A stretch of DNA of 64,000 nt from an uncultured Bacteroidota bacterium (GCA_902544085.1 CACCAP010000001.1:1-64000); one strand, 5' to 3'; positions 9,108 to 18,165 are shown, counted from the first letter of the stretch. Made by a program: numbers and translations. Notes: generated from the letters alone by a model not told the origin.

Positions 9108-10268
9108 TTAATTATTTCTCCTGAGTAACTCTTTTTTTAAATATTTGAGTTCTCGATTTGTTTGCCCTCCAACAGATGAGTTTTCCTGCGCTCTTCTAAT
9201 TAAGTAGGGAATCAGATTTTTAACTGGTCCAAAAGGCAATATTTTGGCTACATTATAACCTTTTTTTGAAAGATTAAAGGTTATATTATCGCCCATTCCA
9301 TATAGTTGACAAAACCATACATTATTGGATTTGTTCTCTATTGAATGTTTATTCATCATTTCTAAAACAAGATAATTAGAATGTTCATTGTGACTCGCTA
9401 CAAAAATATCAACACCTTCAATATTATTAAATAACAACCTCAATGCTTCATTAAAATTATTATCAGTTGCCTCTTTAGTTTTACAAATTGGTGATTGGTA
9501 GTCATTTTCTTTTGCCTGTTGTCTCTCTTTTTCCATATAAGCTCCTCTCACTAACTTGAAGCCTAGCCTAAAATTACCTCTATCTACAATAAGTTTATTC
9601 AAATACTCAATTCTATCCCAGCGATATAATTGAACCGTATTATATATATATGCTTCATTCCCAGTATTGTATCTCTTCATCATTTTCAATACTAATTCAT
9701 CAATTGCATTTTGAACCTCATACTCCTCTGCGTCAACTAAGATTTTGACTTTCATTTTTCTTGCATACTCAAATATTCTATCAAACCTTTTTTCAATGTT
9801 AAACCAATTAGATTTTTCATTATCATTTAAAATTTCATTGGATGACTTTTTTTTAAAGAGTTTATAACTACCAAGTGAAGTAGGCTTAAAAACTGAGAAT
9901 GGCATATCATTTTCTTTGGAAAGCTTGATAATTGTTAACTTTTTTTCAAATGCGTTGTCGAAATCCTTTTCTGTTTCCAGTGATTCTATTGAATAATCTA
10001 AAATGGAGAAAACGTTTTTTTTCTTCATTCTTTTTATAATTCCTGAACATTCACTAATGCTTGCTCCACCACAAAACTGCTCATATATTGTTGCTTTCAA
10101 AAGCCATTTTATTGGTAAACCCAGTTTAAGAAAAAACAAAGTAGCATTTGAAAGTATTTTAACTAAAAAACCCTTTGTTATTAAGCTAAATAGAAAAATA
10201 GATTTTCTAATCTGTGAAGTTTTTTTTAAGCTGTAGGCAACTTCTGTATTCTGAAATAAATTTTGCAT
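9108..10268 (-). CDS. Proline dehydrogenase
   Basis: This monofunctional FAD enzyme of 386 aa oxidises proline to pyrroline-5-carboxylate. The PRODH barrel motifs visible are VDAEEYEVQ near residue 178, YNTVQLYRWDR near residues 208-218, LGFKLVRGAYMEKER near residues 236-250, VASHNEHS near residue 290, and the C-terminal YLIRRAQENSS with the substrate-binding double Arg. It stands alone. A TAAATTTG box ends 5 nt before its ATG. The P5C dehydrogenase partner is not in the window. Confidence 0.93.
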   Translation of the reverse strand: MQNLFQNTEVAYSLKKTSQIRKSIFLFSLITKGFLVKILSNATLFFLKLGLPIKWLLKATIYEQFCGGASISECSGIIKRMKKKNVFSILDYSIESLETEKDFDNAFEKKLTIIKLSKENDMPFSVFKPTSLGSYKLFKKKSSNEILNDNEKSNWFNIEKRFDRIFEYARKMKVKILVDAEEYEVQNAIDELVLKMMKRYNTGNEAYIYNTVQLYRWDRIEYLNKLIVDRGNFRLGFKLVRGAYMEKERQQAKENDYQSPICKTKEATDNNFNEALRLLFNNIEGVDIFVASHNEHSNYLVLEMMNKHSIENKSNNVWFCQLYGMGDNITFNLSKKGYNVAKILPFGPVKNLIPYLIRRAQENSSVGGQTNRELKYLKKELLRRNN

Positions 10269-10273
10269 TAAAT

Positions 10274-10281
10274 CAAATTTA
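10274..10281 (-). promoter_or_regulatory. Predicted -7 promoter box of the proline dehydrogenase gene
   Basis: TAAATTTG on the minus strand matches TAnnTTTG and ends 5 nt before the ATG, again predicting a leaderless transcript. Confidence 0.5.
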
Positions 10282-10329
10282 AACTTAATTGTTCTTTTTT
10301 TAAAATGTTGTTTATTTGCATAATCAAAA

Positions 10330-11379
10330 ATGGAAAAAATTCTAACAGATAATTATGCAATTGAATTTGAATCAGGTTATGAGTCTCTTATCAAAATTAT
10401 AGATAAAAACAAATATTCAAAAATCTTTTTGTTGGTTGATGAAAACACTGAAAATTTTTGTTTGAACATTTTCAAAAATAAGACGACTTTAAACCCTAAT
10501 TTAATTAAAATAAAGTCAGGAGAAGAAAATAAAAATATTCATACATGCATAAAAATTTGGAACTCACTCATCAATTCGAATGCCGACAGAAAAAGTTTAT
10601 TAATAAACCTTGGAGGAGGTGTCATTACTGATATTGGGGGATTTTCAGCAAATACTTACAATAGAGGAATTGATTTTGTTAATATTCCTACAACTTTACT
10701 TTCAATTGTTGATGCCTCTGTCGGAAGTAAGACTGGCATAAACCAAAATGGCATAAAAAATAAGATCGGCACTTTTTATGATCCAAAAATGGTAATTATT
10801 GATACTGAATACCTAAAAACACTAGAACAAAGACAGATTAATAGTGGCTATTGTGAAATTTTTAAACACAGTTTAATATCCAAACAAAACTCAAAATTTG
10901 AATATTTAACAGATTCTAATAAAATTAATTTCTCCCTTGATATTATAATTAACTCCATAAATATTAAAAACAACTTTGTTTCCGAAGATAAATACGAAAA
11001 AAAACGAAGAAAAGGATTAAATTTTGGACATACGATAGGTCATGCAATTGAAACACACTTTATGTCTAGTGATAAAAAACTATTACACGGTGAAGCAATA
11101 GCAATTGGTATTATTATCGAATCATTTTTGTCTAAAGAAATCTGTGGTTTTGAGATTGATAAAGTTGATAAAATCAAAAATCATCTCCTAAGTATTTTTA
11201 ATAAGATTAAATTCAATTCAAGTTCTATAAATAATATTATAAAAATGATGGAACACGATAAAAAAAACACAGATAAAGAGGTAAATTTTGTTCTTTTATC
11301 GGACATTGGAAAGTTAATTTTTGACGTTAAAGTTCCTGACTCAAATATTTTAGATGCTTTTGAATATTACAGTAAATAA
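10330..11379 (+). CDS. aroB: 3-dehydroquinate synthase
   Basis: The 349-aa enzyme cyclises DAHP to 3-dehydroquinate with NAD and a divalent metal in the shikimate pathway. Characteristic stretches are SGEENKN near residue 66, the NAD-binding NLGGGVITDIGGFSANTY near residues 94-111, NIPTTLLSIVDASVGSKTGIN near residues 117-138, and the metal-binding FGHTIGHAIE near residue 236. It is transcribed alone and its stop is 2 bp from the convergent ppc stop. Confidence 0.95.
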   Translation: MEKILTDNYAIEFESGYESLIKIIDKNKYSKIFLLVDENTENFCLNIFKNKTTLNPNLIKIKSGEENKNIHTCIKIWNSLINSNADRKSLLINLGGGVITDIGGFSANTYNRGIDFVNIPTTLLSIVDASVGSKTGINQNGIKNKIGTFYDPKMVIIDTEYLKTLEQRQINSGYCEIFKHSLISKQNSKFEYLTDSNKINFSLDIIINSINIKNNFVSEDKYEKKRRKGLNFGHTIGHAIETHFMSSDKKLLHGEAIAIGIIIESFLSKEICGFEIDKVDKIKNHLLSIFNKIKFNSSSINNIIKMMEHDKKNTDKEVNFVLLSDIGKLIFDVKVPDSNILDAFEYYSK

Positions 11380-11381
11380 AT

Positions 11382-13955
11382 TTAAGCTGAATTTCTACTC
11401 GCATTAATATTTCCAAAAAGAGACCTGGTAACAATCTTTTCAAATACACCAATTTTATGTGTTTCATTAGGATGATTTTTCCTCAAAAAATTTATTTGTT
11501 GAAGAGCATATTGTTGAATAGTTACAAGTGGTAGTATTATTTTTTCTCTTACATCAACCGATGCTTTGTTTGCGGGTTCATTTTGCATTAATTCGGTATA
11601 TCCTGTAAGTTTTAATACCATCTTTTTTGTTAGTAAATATTCTTTATAAATCAAATTCCAAAATTCTCCATAGGTTTTATTTTTGGACATGTAAGCAGTT
11701 AATTCAAAAAAAGATTTATTCAAACTCATCATACTATTTGAAATTAAAGCTCTGAAAAAGGGAACCTCTTTGTAAAGTTTTTTTACTAAACTGAAATTAT
11801 TTTTTTCTTGAAAATTTGCGAGCGCTGATCCTAGACCATAAAAGCCTGGAACATTTTGTTTTAACTGTGCCCAACTACCAACAAAAGGAATAGCTCTTAA
11901 ACTATCAAAATCAAACTTAGAATCATCGCCAGATCTTTTTGAGGGTCTACTTCCAATATTAGTTTTAGCATAATACTTAATCGTTGTCATATTTTCCAAA
12001 TAACCCAAAAAACTAGGATGGTTTTTAAATTCCTGATATGCTTTATGGCTAATAGTTGATAGTTGTTCGATTACTTTTCTATTTTGTTTGCTGAGAGTAT
12101 CTCCATTTCTATTTTTTTTGTTTTTAATTGCTGAACTTATAAGTTGCTCCAAGTTGTATTTGCATGAGTCAGGTGTACCAAAATTTGAACTAATTGTTTG
12201 TCCTTGAATTGTGACTTGAATATCATCTGACTCAATAATATTTCCGAGTGAACTGTAGAATTGATGTGTATTTCCTCCTCCTCTGGCAGGTGGACCTCCC
12301 CTTCCGTCAAAAAACTTAACTTTTATTTTATGCTTTCTGGAAATTCTAGTCAATTTTTCTTTAGCTATCAAAATTTTCCAATTTGCTGTCAAATATCCAC
12401 CATCTTTGGTTCCGTCAGAGAATCCAAGCATAATTGTTTGCTCATTGTTTCTATAGGACAAATGATTTCTATAATCATCATTTGAATATATCTTATCCAT
12501 AATATTTACTGCAATATCTAAATCTGAAATTGTTTCAAACAAAGGTATAATGTCAAAAGTATTCTTTTTCCAACCTGATATTTTAAACATTGTAAAAACC
12601 TCCAAAATATTAATTGCTGTTTGATTATTGCTAATTATATATCTGTGACAGCCTGATTCACCATTTGATTTTTGAATTTTTTGCATGGCCCTTATTGAAC
12701 CTAATGTTGACGAAACCAACTCATCACTAAAAAAAGAAGGTTTAAAATCCCCCTGTAGTGAGGATAATAGGTCAGATTTCTCAATGAACTTAGAACTAAT
12801 ATACTTTTTGAATATATCTGGTTTAATTTTCTTAATAATTTTACTAAAGACATAAGAGTGAATTCTTGAATCTTGTCTAATATCAAGTGTGGCAAAATGA
12901 TAACCAAAGATTTCAACCTTTAAGATTAAATCATCTAGCTGATCCAGGAATAAGGATTGATGATCACTGATTAAAATTTCTCGAATATTTTTAAGTTTAA
13001 ATTTTAAATCATTCAGATCAAGTTCAACATTAACAGAATCTTGATTCATACTCATATATAATTTATTTTCAATTTCTGAGATTTCAGATTCAATATTTTT
13101 AAAGGTTAGTCTCCTCCTTAATTTTCTAACATCACGATAATAATTTTTAAGTATATCTGATCTAAGTTTTAAAGCTGTTTTTATGGTTGTTTTTGTTGTT
13201 ACAAATGGATTACCATCCCGGTCTCCACCAGGCCAAAATCCCAGAGAAACAAGATTGAAATTTTTAAAATCATTTTCAAAAATATTTGATTTAACATATT
13301 TAAAAATATCAGCTATAGAATTATAAAAAACATTTTCTAAGTACCAGCATAAATTTACAGCCTCATCATAAGGGGTTGGTTTTTTTGATTTAAAAAAAGG
13401 AGTTTTTCCAAGTTGTGACAATAAATCTTTGATGTTTTTTAAATTATTGTCTTTGATTGCTTTTGAAAGGTCTGTGATTATTCCAAGAACAGATCCAGGG
13501 TAAAATTGGGTAGGATGGGCCGTTAATACAGGTCTTACACTTATATCACTTAAGTATTTATGTAGCTCCTCTTTGCTGTCATTAGTTTCAAATTCTTCTT
13601 TTATATTTCTAAGAGTACCTACTCCATCAAGATTGTTAATCTCATTGAATGACGCATCTTCAATTGCATCAAAAAGGACAACCTGACGTTCTATGTACTG
13701 TATAAACCTAAACAACAAAGAAATTCTTTCCTTGTTTGTGTAATCCTCACAATACTTTGAAAAAAAGTTTTCAATTATCTCTCTAGGCTCAGACCTGTTT
13801 TTAAACCCATTTTCACAAATAGTTGCTAAAATTGGCAAAAGTTGTCCGGTGTTGGAAATTAAATCATAAGGAAGGGTTGCAAAAACACTATTATAAACAT
13901 GATATCTTGAAAGAACTTTTTCCTGAAACCGTTCCTTTTTTGTGAGCTTTTTCAT
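11382..13955 (-). CDS. ppc: Phosphoenolpyruvate carboxylase
   Basis: The enzyme (857 aa) carboxylates PEP to oxaloacetate to refill the TCA cycle. The catalytic His motif is VLTAHPTQ near residue 144; Gln replaces the common Glu, which is usual in this lineage. The PEP-site motif LGFWPGGDRDGNPFVT and the loop FDGRGGPPARGGGNTH follow, then NIGSRPSKR. The C-terminus ends ASRNSA rather than the RNTG common elsewhere. A TTG stands one codon upstream, but the ATG at 13955 is the better start. It lies 5 bp after the Lrp-family gene, so the two are probably cotranscribed. Confidence 0.95.
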   Translation of the reverse strand: MKKLTKKERFQEKVLSRYHVYNSVFATLPYDLISNTGQLLPILATICENGFKNRSEPREIIENFFSKYCEDYTNKERISLLFRFIQYIERQVVLFDAIEDASFNEINNLDGVGTLRNIKEEFETNDSKEELHKYLSDISVRPVLTAHPTQFYPGSVLGIITDLSKAIKDNNLKNIKDLLSQLGKTPFFKSKKPTPYDEAVNLCWYLENVFYNSIADIFKYVKSNIFENDFKNFNLVSLGFWPGGDRDGNPFVTTKTTIKTALKLRSDILKNYYRDVRKLRRRLTFKNIESEISEIENKLYMSMNQDSVNVELDLNDLKFKLKNIREILISDHQSLFLDQLDDLILKVEIFGYHFATLDIRQDSRIHSYVFSKIIKKIKPDIFKKYISSKFIEKSDLLSSLQGDFKPSFFSDELVSSTLGSIRAMQKIQKSNGESGCHRYIISNNQTAINILEVFTMFKISGWKKNTFDIIPLFETISDLDIAVNIMDKIYSNDDYRNHLSYRNNEQTIMLGFSDGTKDGGYLTANWKILIAKEKLTRISRKHKIKVKFFDGRGGPPARGGGNTHQFYSSLGNIIESDDIQVTIQGQTISSNFGTPDSCKYNLEQLISSAIKNKKNRNGDTLSKQNRKVIEQLSTISHKAYQEFKNHPSFLGYLENMTTIKYYAKTNIGSRPSKRSGDDSKFDFDSLRAIPFVGSWAQLKQNVPGFYGLGSALANFQEKNNFSLVKKLYKEVPFFRALISNSMMSLNKSFFELTAYMSKNKTYGEFWNLIYKEYLLTKKMVLKLTGYTELMQNEPANKASVDVREKIILPLVTIQQYALQQINFLRKNHPNETHKIGVFEKIVTRSLFGNINASRNSA

Positions 13956-13960
13956 CAAAA

Positions 13961-14440
13961 TTAAGCTATTTCATTGAAAATTTTATGCATTAACCTTTTT
14001 TTATCGTTTATACTTTCCTCAAGGGAAATCATCGTTTCTGTTCTAGAAACTCCATCAATATCATCAATCATAAAAATAATCTCTTTAGCGTGATTTGTAT
14101 TTTTAGATCTGATCTTACAGTAAATATTAAACCGCCCAGTTGTTATATGTGCTACAGTAACGAAGGGAATAGAGTTTAGTTTTTCTAATACTTCATTAGT
14201 AAGATGGGTCTTTTCAAGAAAAATACCAATATAAGCTATGAACGTATAACCCAATTTTTTATAATCCAGTTTAAGTGAAGATCCGCTAATTATACCCGCA
14301 TCCTCCATTTTCTTAATACGGACATGCACAGTACCAGCAGAAATAAGCAATTTTTTAGCAATATCAGTATAGGGAATTCTTGAATTATCAATTAATAAAT
14401 CAAGAACTTTATAATCAATTTCGTCTAATTTAAATTTCAT
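13961..14440 (-). CDS. Lrp/AsnC-family transcriptional regulator
   Basis: The 159-aa protein has the standard layout: an N-terminal AsnC-type HTH (LDLLIDNSRIPYTDIAKKL, then SAGTVHVRIKKMEDAGII, residues about 10-55) and a C-terminal RAM ligand domain (FIAYIGIFLEKTHL, FVTVAHITTGRFNIYCKI). These regulators usually sense amino acids and control their own gene. The cotranscribed ppc suggests a link between amino acid status and anaplerotic flux, which is inference. Two perfect palindromes lie in its upstream region. Confidence 0.9.
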   Translation of the reverse strand: MKFKLDEIDYKVLDLLIDNSRIPYTDIAKKLLISAGTVHVRIKKMEDAGIISGSSLKLDYKKLGYTFIAYIGIFLEKTHLTNEVLEKLNSIPFVTVAHITTGRFNIYCKIRSKNTNHAKEIIFMIDDIDGVSRTETMISLEESINDKKRLMHKIFNEIA

Positions 14441-14506
14441 AGTCGTTTTGTTGAGGTTTTAACATCAAAATTATACATTTTTAAAATAATTTTCAATAAA
14501 ATCTGC

Positions 14507-14519
14507 ATTTCATTGAAAT
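14507..14519. promoter_or_regulatory. Perfect palindrome upstream of the Lrp-family gene
   Basis: ATTTCA-T-TGAAAT is a perfect 13-bp inverted repeat 67 bp upstream of the regulator's start codon. The AT-rich form suits a Lrp-type operator. Autoregulation is inferred from position only. Confidence 0.4.
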
Positions 14520-14571
14520 ATCTGTATAAATAAAAGTTTTTTTATAAAATATTTAAGCATTTCATATATTC

Positions 14572-14585
14572 AAATGTATACATTT
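14572..14585. promoter_or_regulatory. Perfect 14-bp palindrome AAATGTATACATTT
   Basis: This is an uninterrupted palindrome in the middle of the intergenic region. Its ACATTT half site recurs in the operator-like palindrome in front of the XRE gene, but in the opposite arrangement. It may bind either flanking regulator. Confidence 0.4.
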
Positions 14586-14757
14586 CTAAACGCTCATTAT
14601 CAAAAAAAAAGTAAATTTTTACAAAAAAATAAAAAAAACAATACAAAATATTTATTTACAGTATTTTAACGTATATTATTGAAAGCTTTAATTTAAATAT
14701 ATATACTATATATATTGAATTTTACAATGAATATTATTTCATCTTTCAAATAAATTT

Positions 14758-14775
14758 TACATTTGTAAACAAATG
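14758..14775 (+). promoter_or_regulatory. Promoter box and operator-like palindrome of the XRE gene
   Basis: TACATTTG (14758-14765) fits the -7 consensus. It is overlapped by the perfect 16-bp palindrome CATTTGTAAACAAATG (14760-14775), whose last three bases are an ATG. A dimeric repressor bound here would cover the promoter and the transcription start. Confidence 0.55.
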
Positions 14776-14778
14776 AAA

Positions 14779-15108
14779 ATGAATGAACGTATACAAAAAG
14801 TATTAAAAAGCAGTGGTCTTTCTGCTTCAGAATTTTCAAAAAAATTAGACATTCAAAGATCAAGACTCTCCCACATATTGAGTGGAAGAAACAACGCAAG
14901 TCTAGATGTTATAAAAAAAATAAACTACAATTTTCCTGAACATACGCTTGAATGGCTAATTAATGGAGAGGAGAAGCCCCTCCTCTACTCAGAAACACAA
15001 TTACCTGAAAAAAAAACTGTGAAAAAACACACAAAATCAATGATTAAAAAAATAAATAAGGTTATATTGTTTTACGACGATGACACTTTTGAAACATTTA
15101 CAAACTAA
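14779..15108 (+). CDS. XRE/Cro-type HTH transcriptional regulator
   Basis: The protein has 109 aa. Residues 1-65 are a Cro/CI-type HTH: ERIQKVLKSSGLSASEFSKK, then RSRLSHILSGRNNASLDVI, ending in TLEWLINGEE. A Lys-rich C-terminal tail has no known domain. The start was placed at 14779 because flavobacterial homologues begin MNERI and the ATG at 14773 lies inside the palindrome that probably serves as operator. The gene overlaps the following lipoprotein gene by 29 bp. Targets are unknown; autoregulation is likely from the site. Confidence 0.85.
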   Translation: MNERIQKVLKSSGLSASEFSKKLDIQRSRLSHILSGRNNASLDVIKKINYNFPEHTLEWLINGEEKPLLYSETQLPEKKTVKKHTKSMIKKINKVILFYDDDTFETFTN

Positions 15109-15475
15109 ATTTTTTTTAATATTTGTTGTTTTACTACTATTATCTTGTGGTATTCCTGAAAAAAATTGCTCTCAGTTTAAAAATGGAGAGTTCAGTTTTG
15201 AATCCAAAACAGAAAATGGAGTTTATAATTCCAGGTCAATAAGGAATGATTCAATTGAAATTGAGTTCTTCGGATCATCAATAGATACCTCAAGAATTAC
15301 CTGGGTCTCTGAATGTGAATATCTTTTAAGAAAGTTAAGGCCTAAAAGCCTATCTGAGGAAAAAGCTGTTTCTGTTAAAATAATCAATACATCTGACAAA
15401 GGATATTTGTTTGAATATTCATTTGTTGGTGATAGAGAGAATCGAGCAAGAGGAAACGCCCTTAAGATTGATTAA
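15080..15475 (+). CDS. Conserved flavobacterial lipoprotein, unknown function
   Basis: The 131-aa protein has an SPII signal ending at LLSCG, with Cys23 as the lipid anchor. The small domain has paired cysteines (NCSQF and SECEYLLRKL) and the conserved core RNDSIEIEFFGSSIDTSRITWVSEC. Similar flavobacterial proteins are sometimes labelled DNA topoisomerase IV, which the sequence does not support. It overlaps the XRE gene by 29 bp and the convergent pssA by 14 bp. It probably sits in the periplasmic face of a membrane. Confidence 0.8.
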   Translation: MTLLKHLQTKFFLIFVVLLLLSCGIPEKNCSQFKNGEFSFESKTENGVYNSRSIRNDSIEIEFFGSSIDTSRITWVSECEYLLRKLRPKSLSEEKAVSVKIINTSDKGYLFEYSFVGDRENRARGNALKID

Positions 15476-16205
15476 AACCAATAGCCCTAAAAATCACTAA
15501 AACAAGGTTAAGAAGCACATAAATTATAATAGAGATACTAAAAAAACTTAATAAATCTATTTTAGCAATTATCAACCCAAGAGAAATTATTCCATACAGT
15601 ATCAATAAAAAAAACAAAAACCTTCTGTTTTCTCTTATGTTTATCTTAATTGAATAAAATTTTATACTGCTTACCATCAAAAATGAAAAAATGATAATCA
15701 GTGTTATTATAATGGTATGCGTTAAATCAATTGGCAGTAATGGTAAACCCATGAAAAATAAACCTACAGCAGGTGTAGGTAATCCCTGAAAATTAATCAT
15801 TGGAATACTATCATTAAATCTTGCCAATCTATACATTGCAAATGGAATTAGCAGAAACGAAAAATAAGGTGTCAATGACCCCTCCTCAATCATTGAACTC
15901 ATAAATCTTTCACTATTTTGCATTACATCGAACATCAAAAAACTAGGGGCAATTGAGAATGATACTAAATCTGAGAAAGAATCAAGCTGTAATCCAATTT
16001 TTGATGAACTATTTGTCAGTCTAGCTACAAACCCGTCTAAAAAATCAAAAACACAAGCAACAACAATTAATAAAAATGCAATAAAGTAACTGACTTCTTT
16101 TGGGAAAGAGTGATCCAAATAATCTGCAATAAATACTATTGACAACACACCACAAACCGCATTAGATATGGTTAAAATATTTGGCAATAAGCTAACTAAT
16201 TTCAA
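15462..16205 (-). CDS. pssA: CDP-diacylglycerol-serine O-phosphatidyltransferase
   Basis: This multi-pass membrane enzyme of 247 aa makes phosphatidylserine, the precursor of phosphatidylethanolamine. The complete CDP-alcohol phosphotransferase motif is present: DGFVAR, eight residues, G, three residues, D, three residues, D (residues about 61-82). About eight hydrophobic segments follow one another. The start is a TTG at 16205, since the codon two before is a stop and no ATG lies nearby. It is divergent from lnt, which also starts with TTG, across 46 bp. Confidence 0.93.
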   Translation of the reverse strand: MKLVSLLPNILTISNAVCGVLSIVFIADYLDHSFPKEVSYFIAFLLIVVACVFDFLDGFVARLTNSSSKIGLQLDSFSDLVSFSIAPSFLMFDVMQNSERFMSSMIEEGSLTPYFSFLLIPFAMYRLARFNDSIPMINFQGLPTPAVGLFFMGLPLLPIDLTHTIIITLIIIFSFLMVSSIKFYSIKINIRENRRFLFFLLILYGIISLGLIIAKIDLLSFFSISIIIYVLLNLVLVIFRAIGFNQS

Positions 16206-16251
16206 ATGTTATTACTAGTTTTATTTAAGTTGCTAAATTAATCAGTTTTAA

Positions 16252-17817
16252 TTGAATTACAGAAATTCCTTTTTTTTAAGCATTTTATCTGGTTTAATGC
16301 TTGGAATATCGTGGCCAACATATGGTTTTTATTTTTTGATATTTATTGCCTTTACACCATTAATTCACCTAATAAAATCAAATAAAACAGAAAATAATTT
16401 CAAATTAACATTCTTCTCATTCGTAACATTTTTGGTTTGGAATATCATTACTACACACTGGCTCTACCATGCTACATTGACAGGTATGTTATTTGCCATA
16501 ATCGTAAATTCTTTTTTAATGAGCTCAATTGTTCTAATTTCTTTATTTATTTGGAAAAGATTAGGCAATAAATTATCCATTATTTTTTTTATTTCTCTCT
16601 GGATATGTTTTGAAAAATTTCATTTAAATTGGGATTTTTCATGGCCTTGGCTTAATCTAGGTAATGTTTTTTCTGAAAACATAAAAATTATACAATGGTA
16701 TGAGTACACTGGTGTATTCGGTGGGAGTCTATGGATCTTAATATCGAATTTCGTTAGTTACAATTTGCAAAAAAAACTAATTGATAATAATAATTATAAA
16801 TCAGACATCATTTATTTATCAGCTATTATTTTAATCCCCATAATTGTCTCTCTCATAATTTTCACAAACATTGAGATTGAGGAAAAAGAAATTAAATCAG
16901 TAATAATTCAGCCAAATATAGACCCATACAATGAAAAGTATAAAAGATCTGATGAGCAAAATGTAAAATACCTAGAATCCCTACTTCATGATGAAAAAAA
17001 CAGAAATTCCTTAGTTATTTTACCGGAAACCTATTTTAGTGACGGCTCCCTGATTAGCTCACTTAACTATTCATCACTAATTAATAAACTTAATAGAATA
17101 AAAGATAAATATGACACCGAAATCTTGGCGGGAATTGAGCTGTATGAGGTTTTTAATGACCCAAATAAAGTCAAGAGCTATTCCAACAAAATTGAAAATA
17201 ATAGATGGCTTGATTTATTCAATGCATCCATATTCATCTCTGATGAAATTGATATATATAAAAAATCCAAACTTGTTGTTGGAATAGAAAAAATGCCTTA
17301 TAAGAGTTTTTTAGAACCATTATTGGGATCCCTTTTAATGGATTTTGGAGGGCTTTCATACTCCAGGGGATATCAGCAACACAGAACTGTATTCAAATCA
17401 AAAAAAGGAACAAATATTGCCCCCATAATTTGTTATGAATCCATCTATGGTGAATATGTGAGTGATTATGTAAGAAATGGGGCAAATTTACTGGCAATCG
17501 TCACAAATGATGGCTGGTGGAACAACACTGAGGGCCACAAACAACACCTCTCATATGCAAGGTTGAGATCCATAGAAACAAGAAAAAATATAGTAAGAAG
17601 TGCGAACACTGGCATATCCTCTGTAATAAATTACAGAGGGGAAATTGTTAAAACAATTGGATATGAAAAAGAGGGTCTGATAAATTATAATGTTGGAGTG
17701 AATAACACAATAACATTTTATTCCATGTATGGAGATTACATTTACCGACTGTGTTTATTTTTTTTAATTATAATATCTGCTTTTTACTGTGCTAACTACT
17801 TGAAAGAGAAAAAATAA
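16252..17817 (+). CDS. lnt: Apolipoprotein N-acyltransferase
   Basis: The 521-aa inner-membrane enzyme adds the third acyl chain to lipoproteins. Residues 1-210 hold about six membrane segments (LSGLMLGISWPTYG at the start) and residues about 220-490 hold the periplasmic nitrilase domain. The catalytic triad is visible as Glu in ILPETYF, Lys in GIEKMPYK and Cys in IICYESIYG. A final membrane segment closes the protein. Translation starts at TTG immediately after an in-frame stop. The many lipoproteins in this window would be substrates. Confidence 0.94.
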   Translation: MNYRNSFFLSILSGLMLGISWPTYGFYFLIFIAFTPLIHLIKSNKTENNFKLTFFSFVTFLVWNIITTHWLYHATLTGMLFAIIVNSFLMSSIVLISLFIWKRLGNKLSIIFFISLWICFEKFHLNWDFSWPWLNLGNVFSENIKIIQWYEYTGVFGGSLWILISNFVSYNLQKKLIDNNNYKSDIIYLSAIILIPIIVSLIIFTNIEIEEKEIKSVIIQPNIDPYNEKYKRSDEQNVKYLESLLHDEKNRNSLVILPETYFSDGSLISSLNYSSLINKLNRIKDKYDTEILAGIELYEVFNDPNKVKSYSNKIENNRWLDLFNASIFISDEIDIYKKSKLVVGIEKMPYKSFLEPLLGSLLMDFGGLSYSRGYQQHRTVFKSKKGTNIAPIICYESIYGEYVSDYVRNGANLLAIVTNDGWWNNTEGHKQHLSYARLRSIETRKNIVRSANTGISSVINYRGEIVKTIGYEKEGLINYNVGVNNTITFYSMYGDYIYRLCLFFLIIISAFYCANYLKEKK

Positions 17818-17858
17818 ATTTTTTGTTATTTTACGAACAAATTATTGCATAAAAAAAT

Positions 17859-17866
17859 TATTTTTG
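17859..17866 (+). promoter_or_regulatory. Predicted -7 promoter box of the DUF2795 gene
   Basis: TATTTTTG matches TAnnTTTG and ends 17 nt before the ATG at 17884. It lies inside the longer frame that begins at 17845 and therefore argues against that upstream start. Confidence 0.45.
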
Positions 17867-17883
17867 CAAAAAAATTAATTCTT

Positions 17884-18108
17884 ATGTATTGGACACTTGA
17901 ACTAGCACAATATCTAAGCGATGCGCCCTGGCCTGCAAACAAAGACGAACTTATTGATTATGCAATTAGGACTGGTGCGCCACTAGAGGTAGTAGAAAAT
18001 CTACAGGCAATTGAAGATGAAGAGGGCGAAACTTATGAATCGATTCAAGACATTTGGCCTGACTACCCAACACAAGAGGATTATCTTTGGAACGAGGAAG
18101 AATACTAA
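17884..18108 (+). CDS. DUF2795 family protein
   Basis: This 74-aa acidic soluble protein is highly conserved in Flavobacteriia, with the signature MYWTLELAQYLSDAPWP, then DELIDYAIRTGAPLEVVENL, and an acidic end (DYLWNEEEY). An in-frame ATG 39 bp upstream was rejected because homologues begin MYWTLEL and a promoter box falls between the two. The function is unknown. It stands alone 57 bp before secA. Confidence 0.9.
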   Translation: MYWTLELAQYLSDAPWPANKDELIDYAIRTGAPLEVVENLQAIEDEEGETYESIQDIWPDYPTQEDYLWNEEEY

Positions 18109-18165
18109 TATCGTATTCTGCTATTCTACTAGACCTTTTTTCATTAAATTTATCATAATTAATTG

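Larger units (their letters stand above)
14441..14778. other. AT-rich intergenic region between divergent regulators
   Basis: This 338-bp region has no credible coding frame. It separates the leftward Lrp-family gene from the rightward XRE gene. It contains long A and T runs, an alternating TA stretch near 14699-14714, and the three palindromes listed separately. It may hold both promoters and operator sites. No DnaA-box cluster or RNA gene was seen. Confidence 0.7.

Noticed and set aside
14441-14778. Replication origin in the AT-rich interval
   Set aside because: No DnaA-box cluster, dnaA or gidA neighbourhood was seen; the palindromes are better explained as operators.
14693-14899. Leftward 68-codon frame over the XRE gene start
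   Set aside because: It is antisense to the HTH gene and its operator region, with no protein-like character.
17845-17883. Upstream ATG for the DUF2795 protein
   Set aside because: A -7 promoter box lies inside the extension and homologues begin MYWTLEL.
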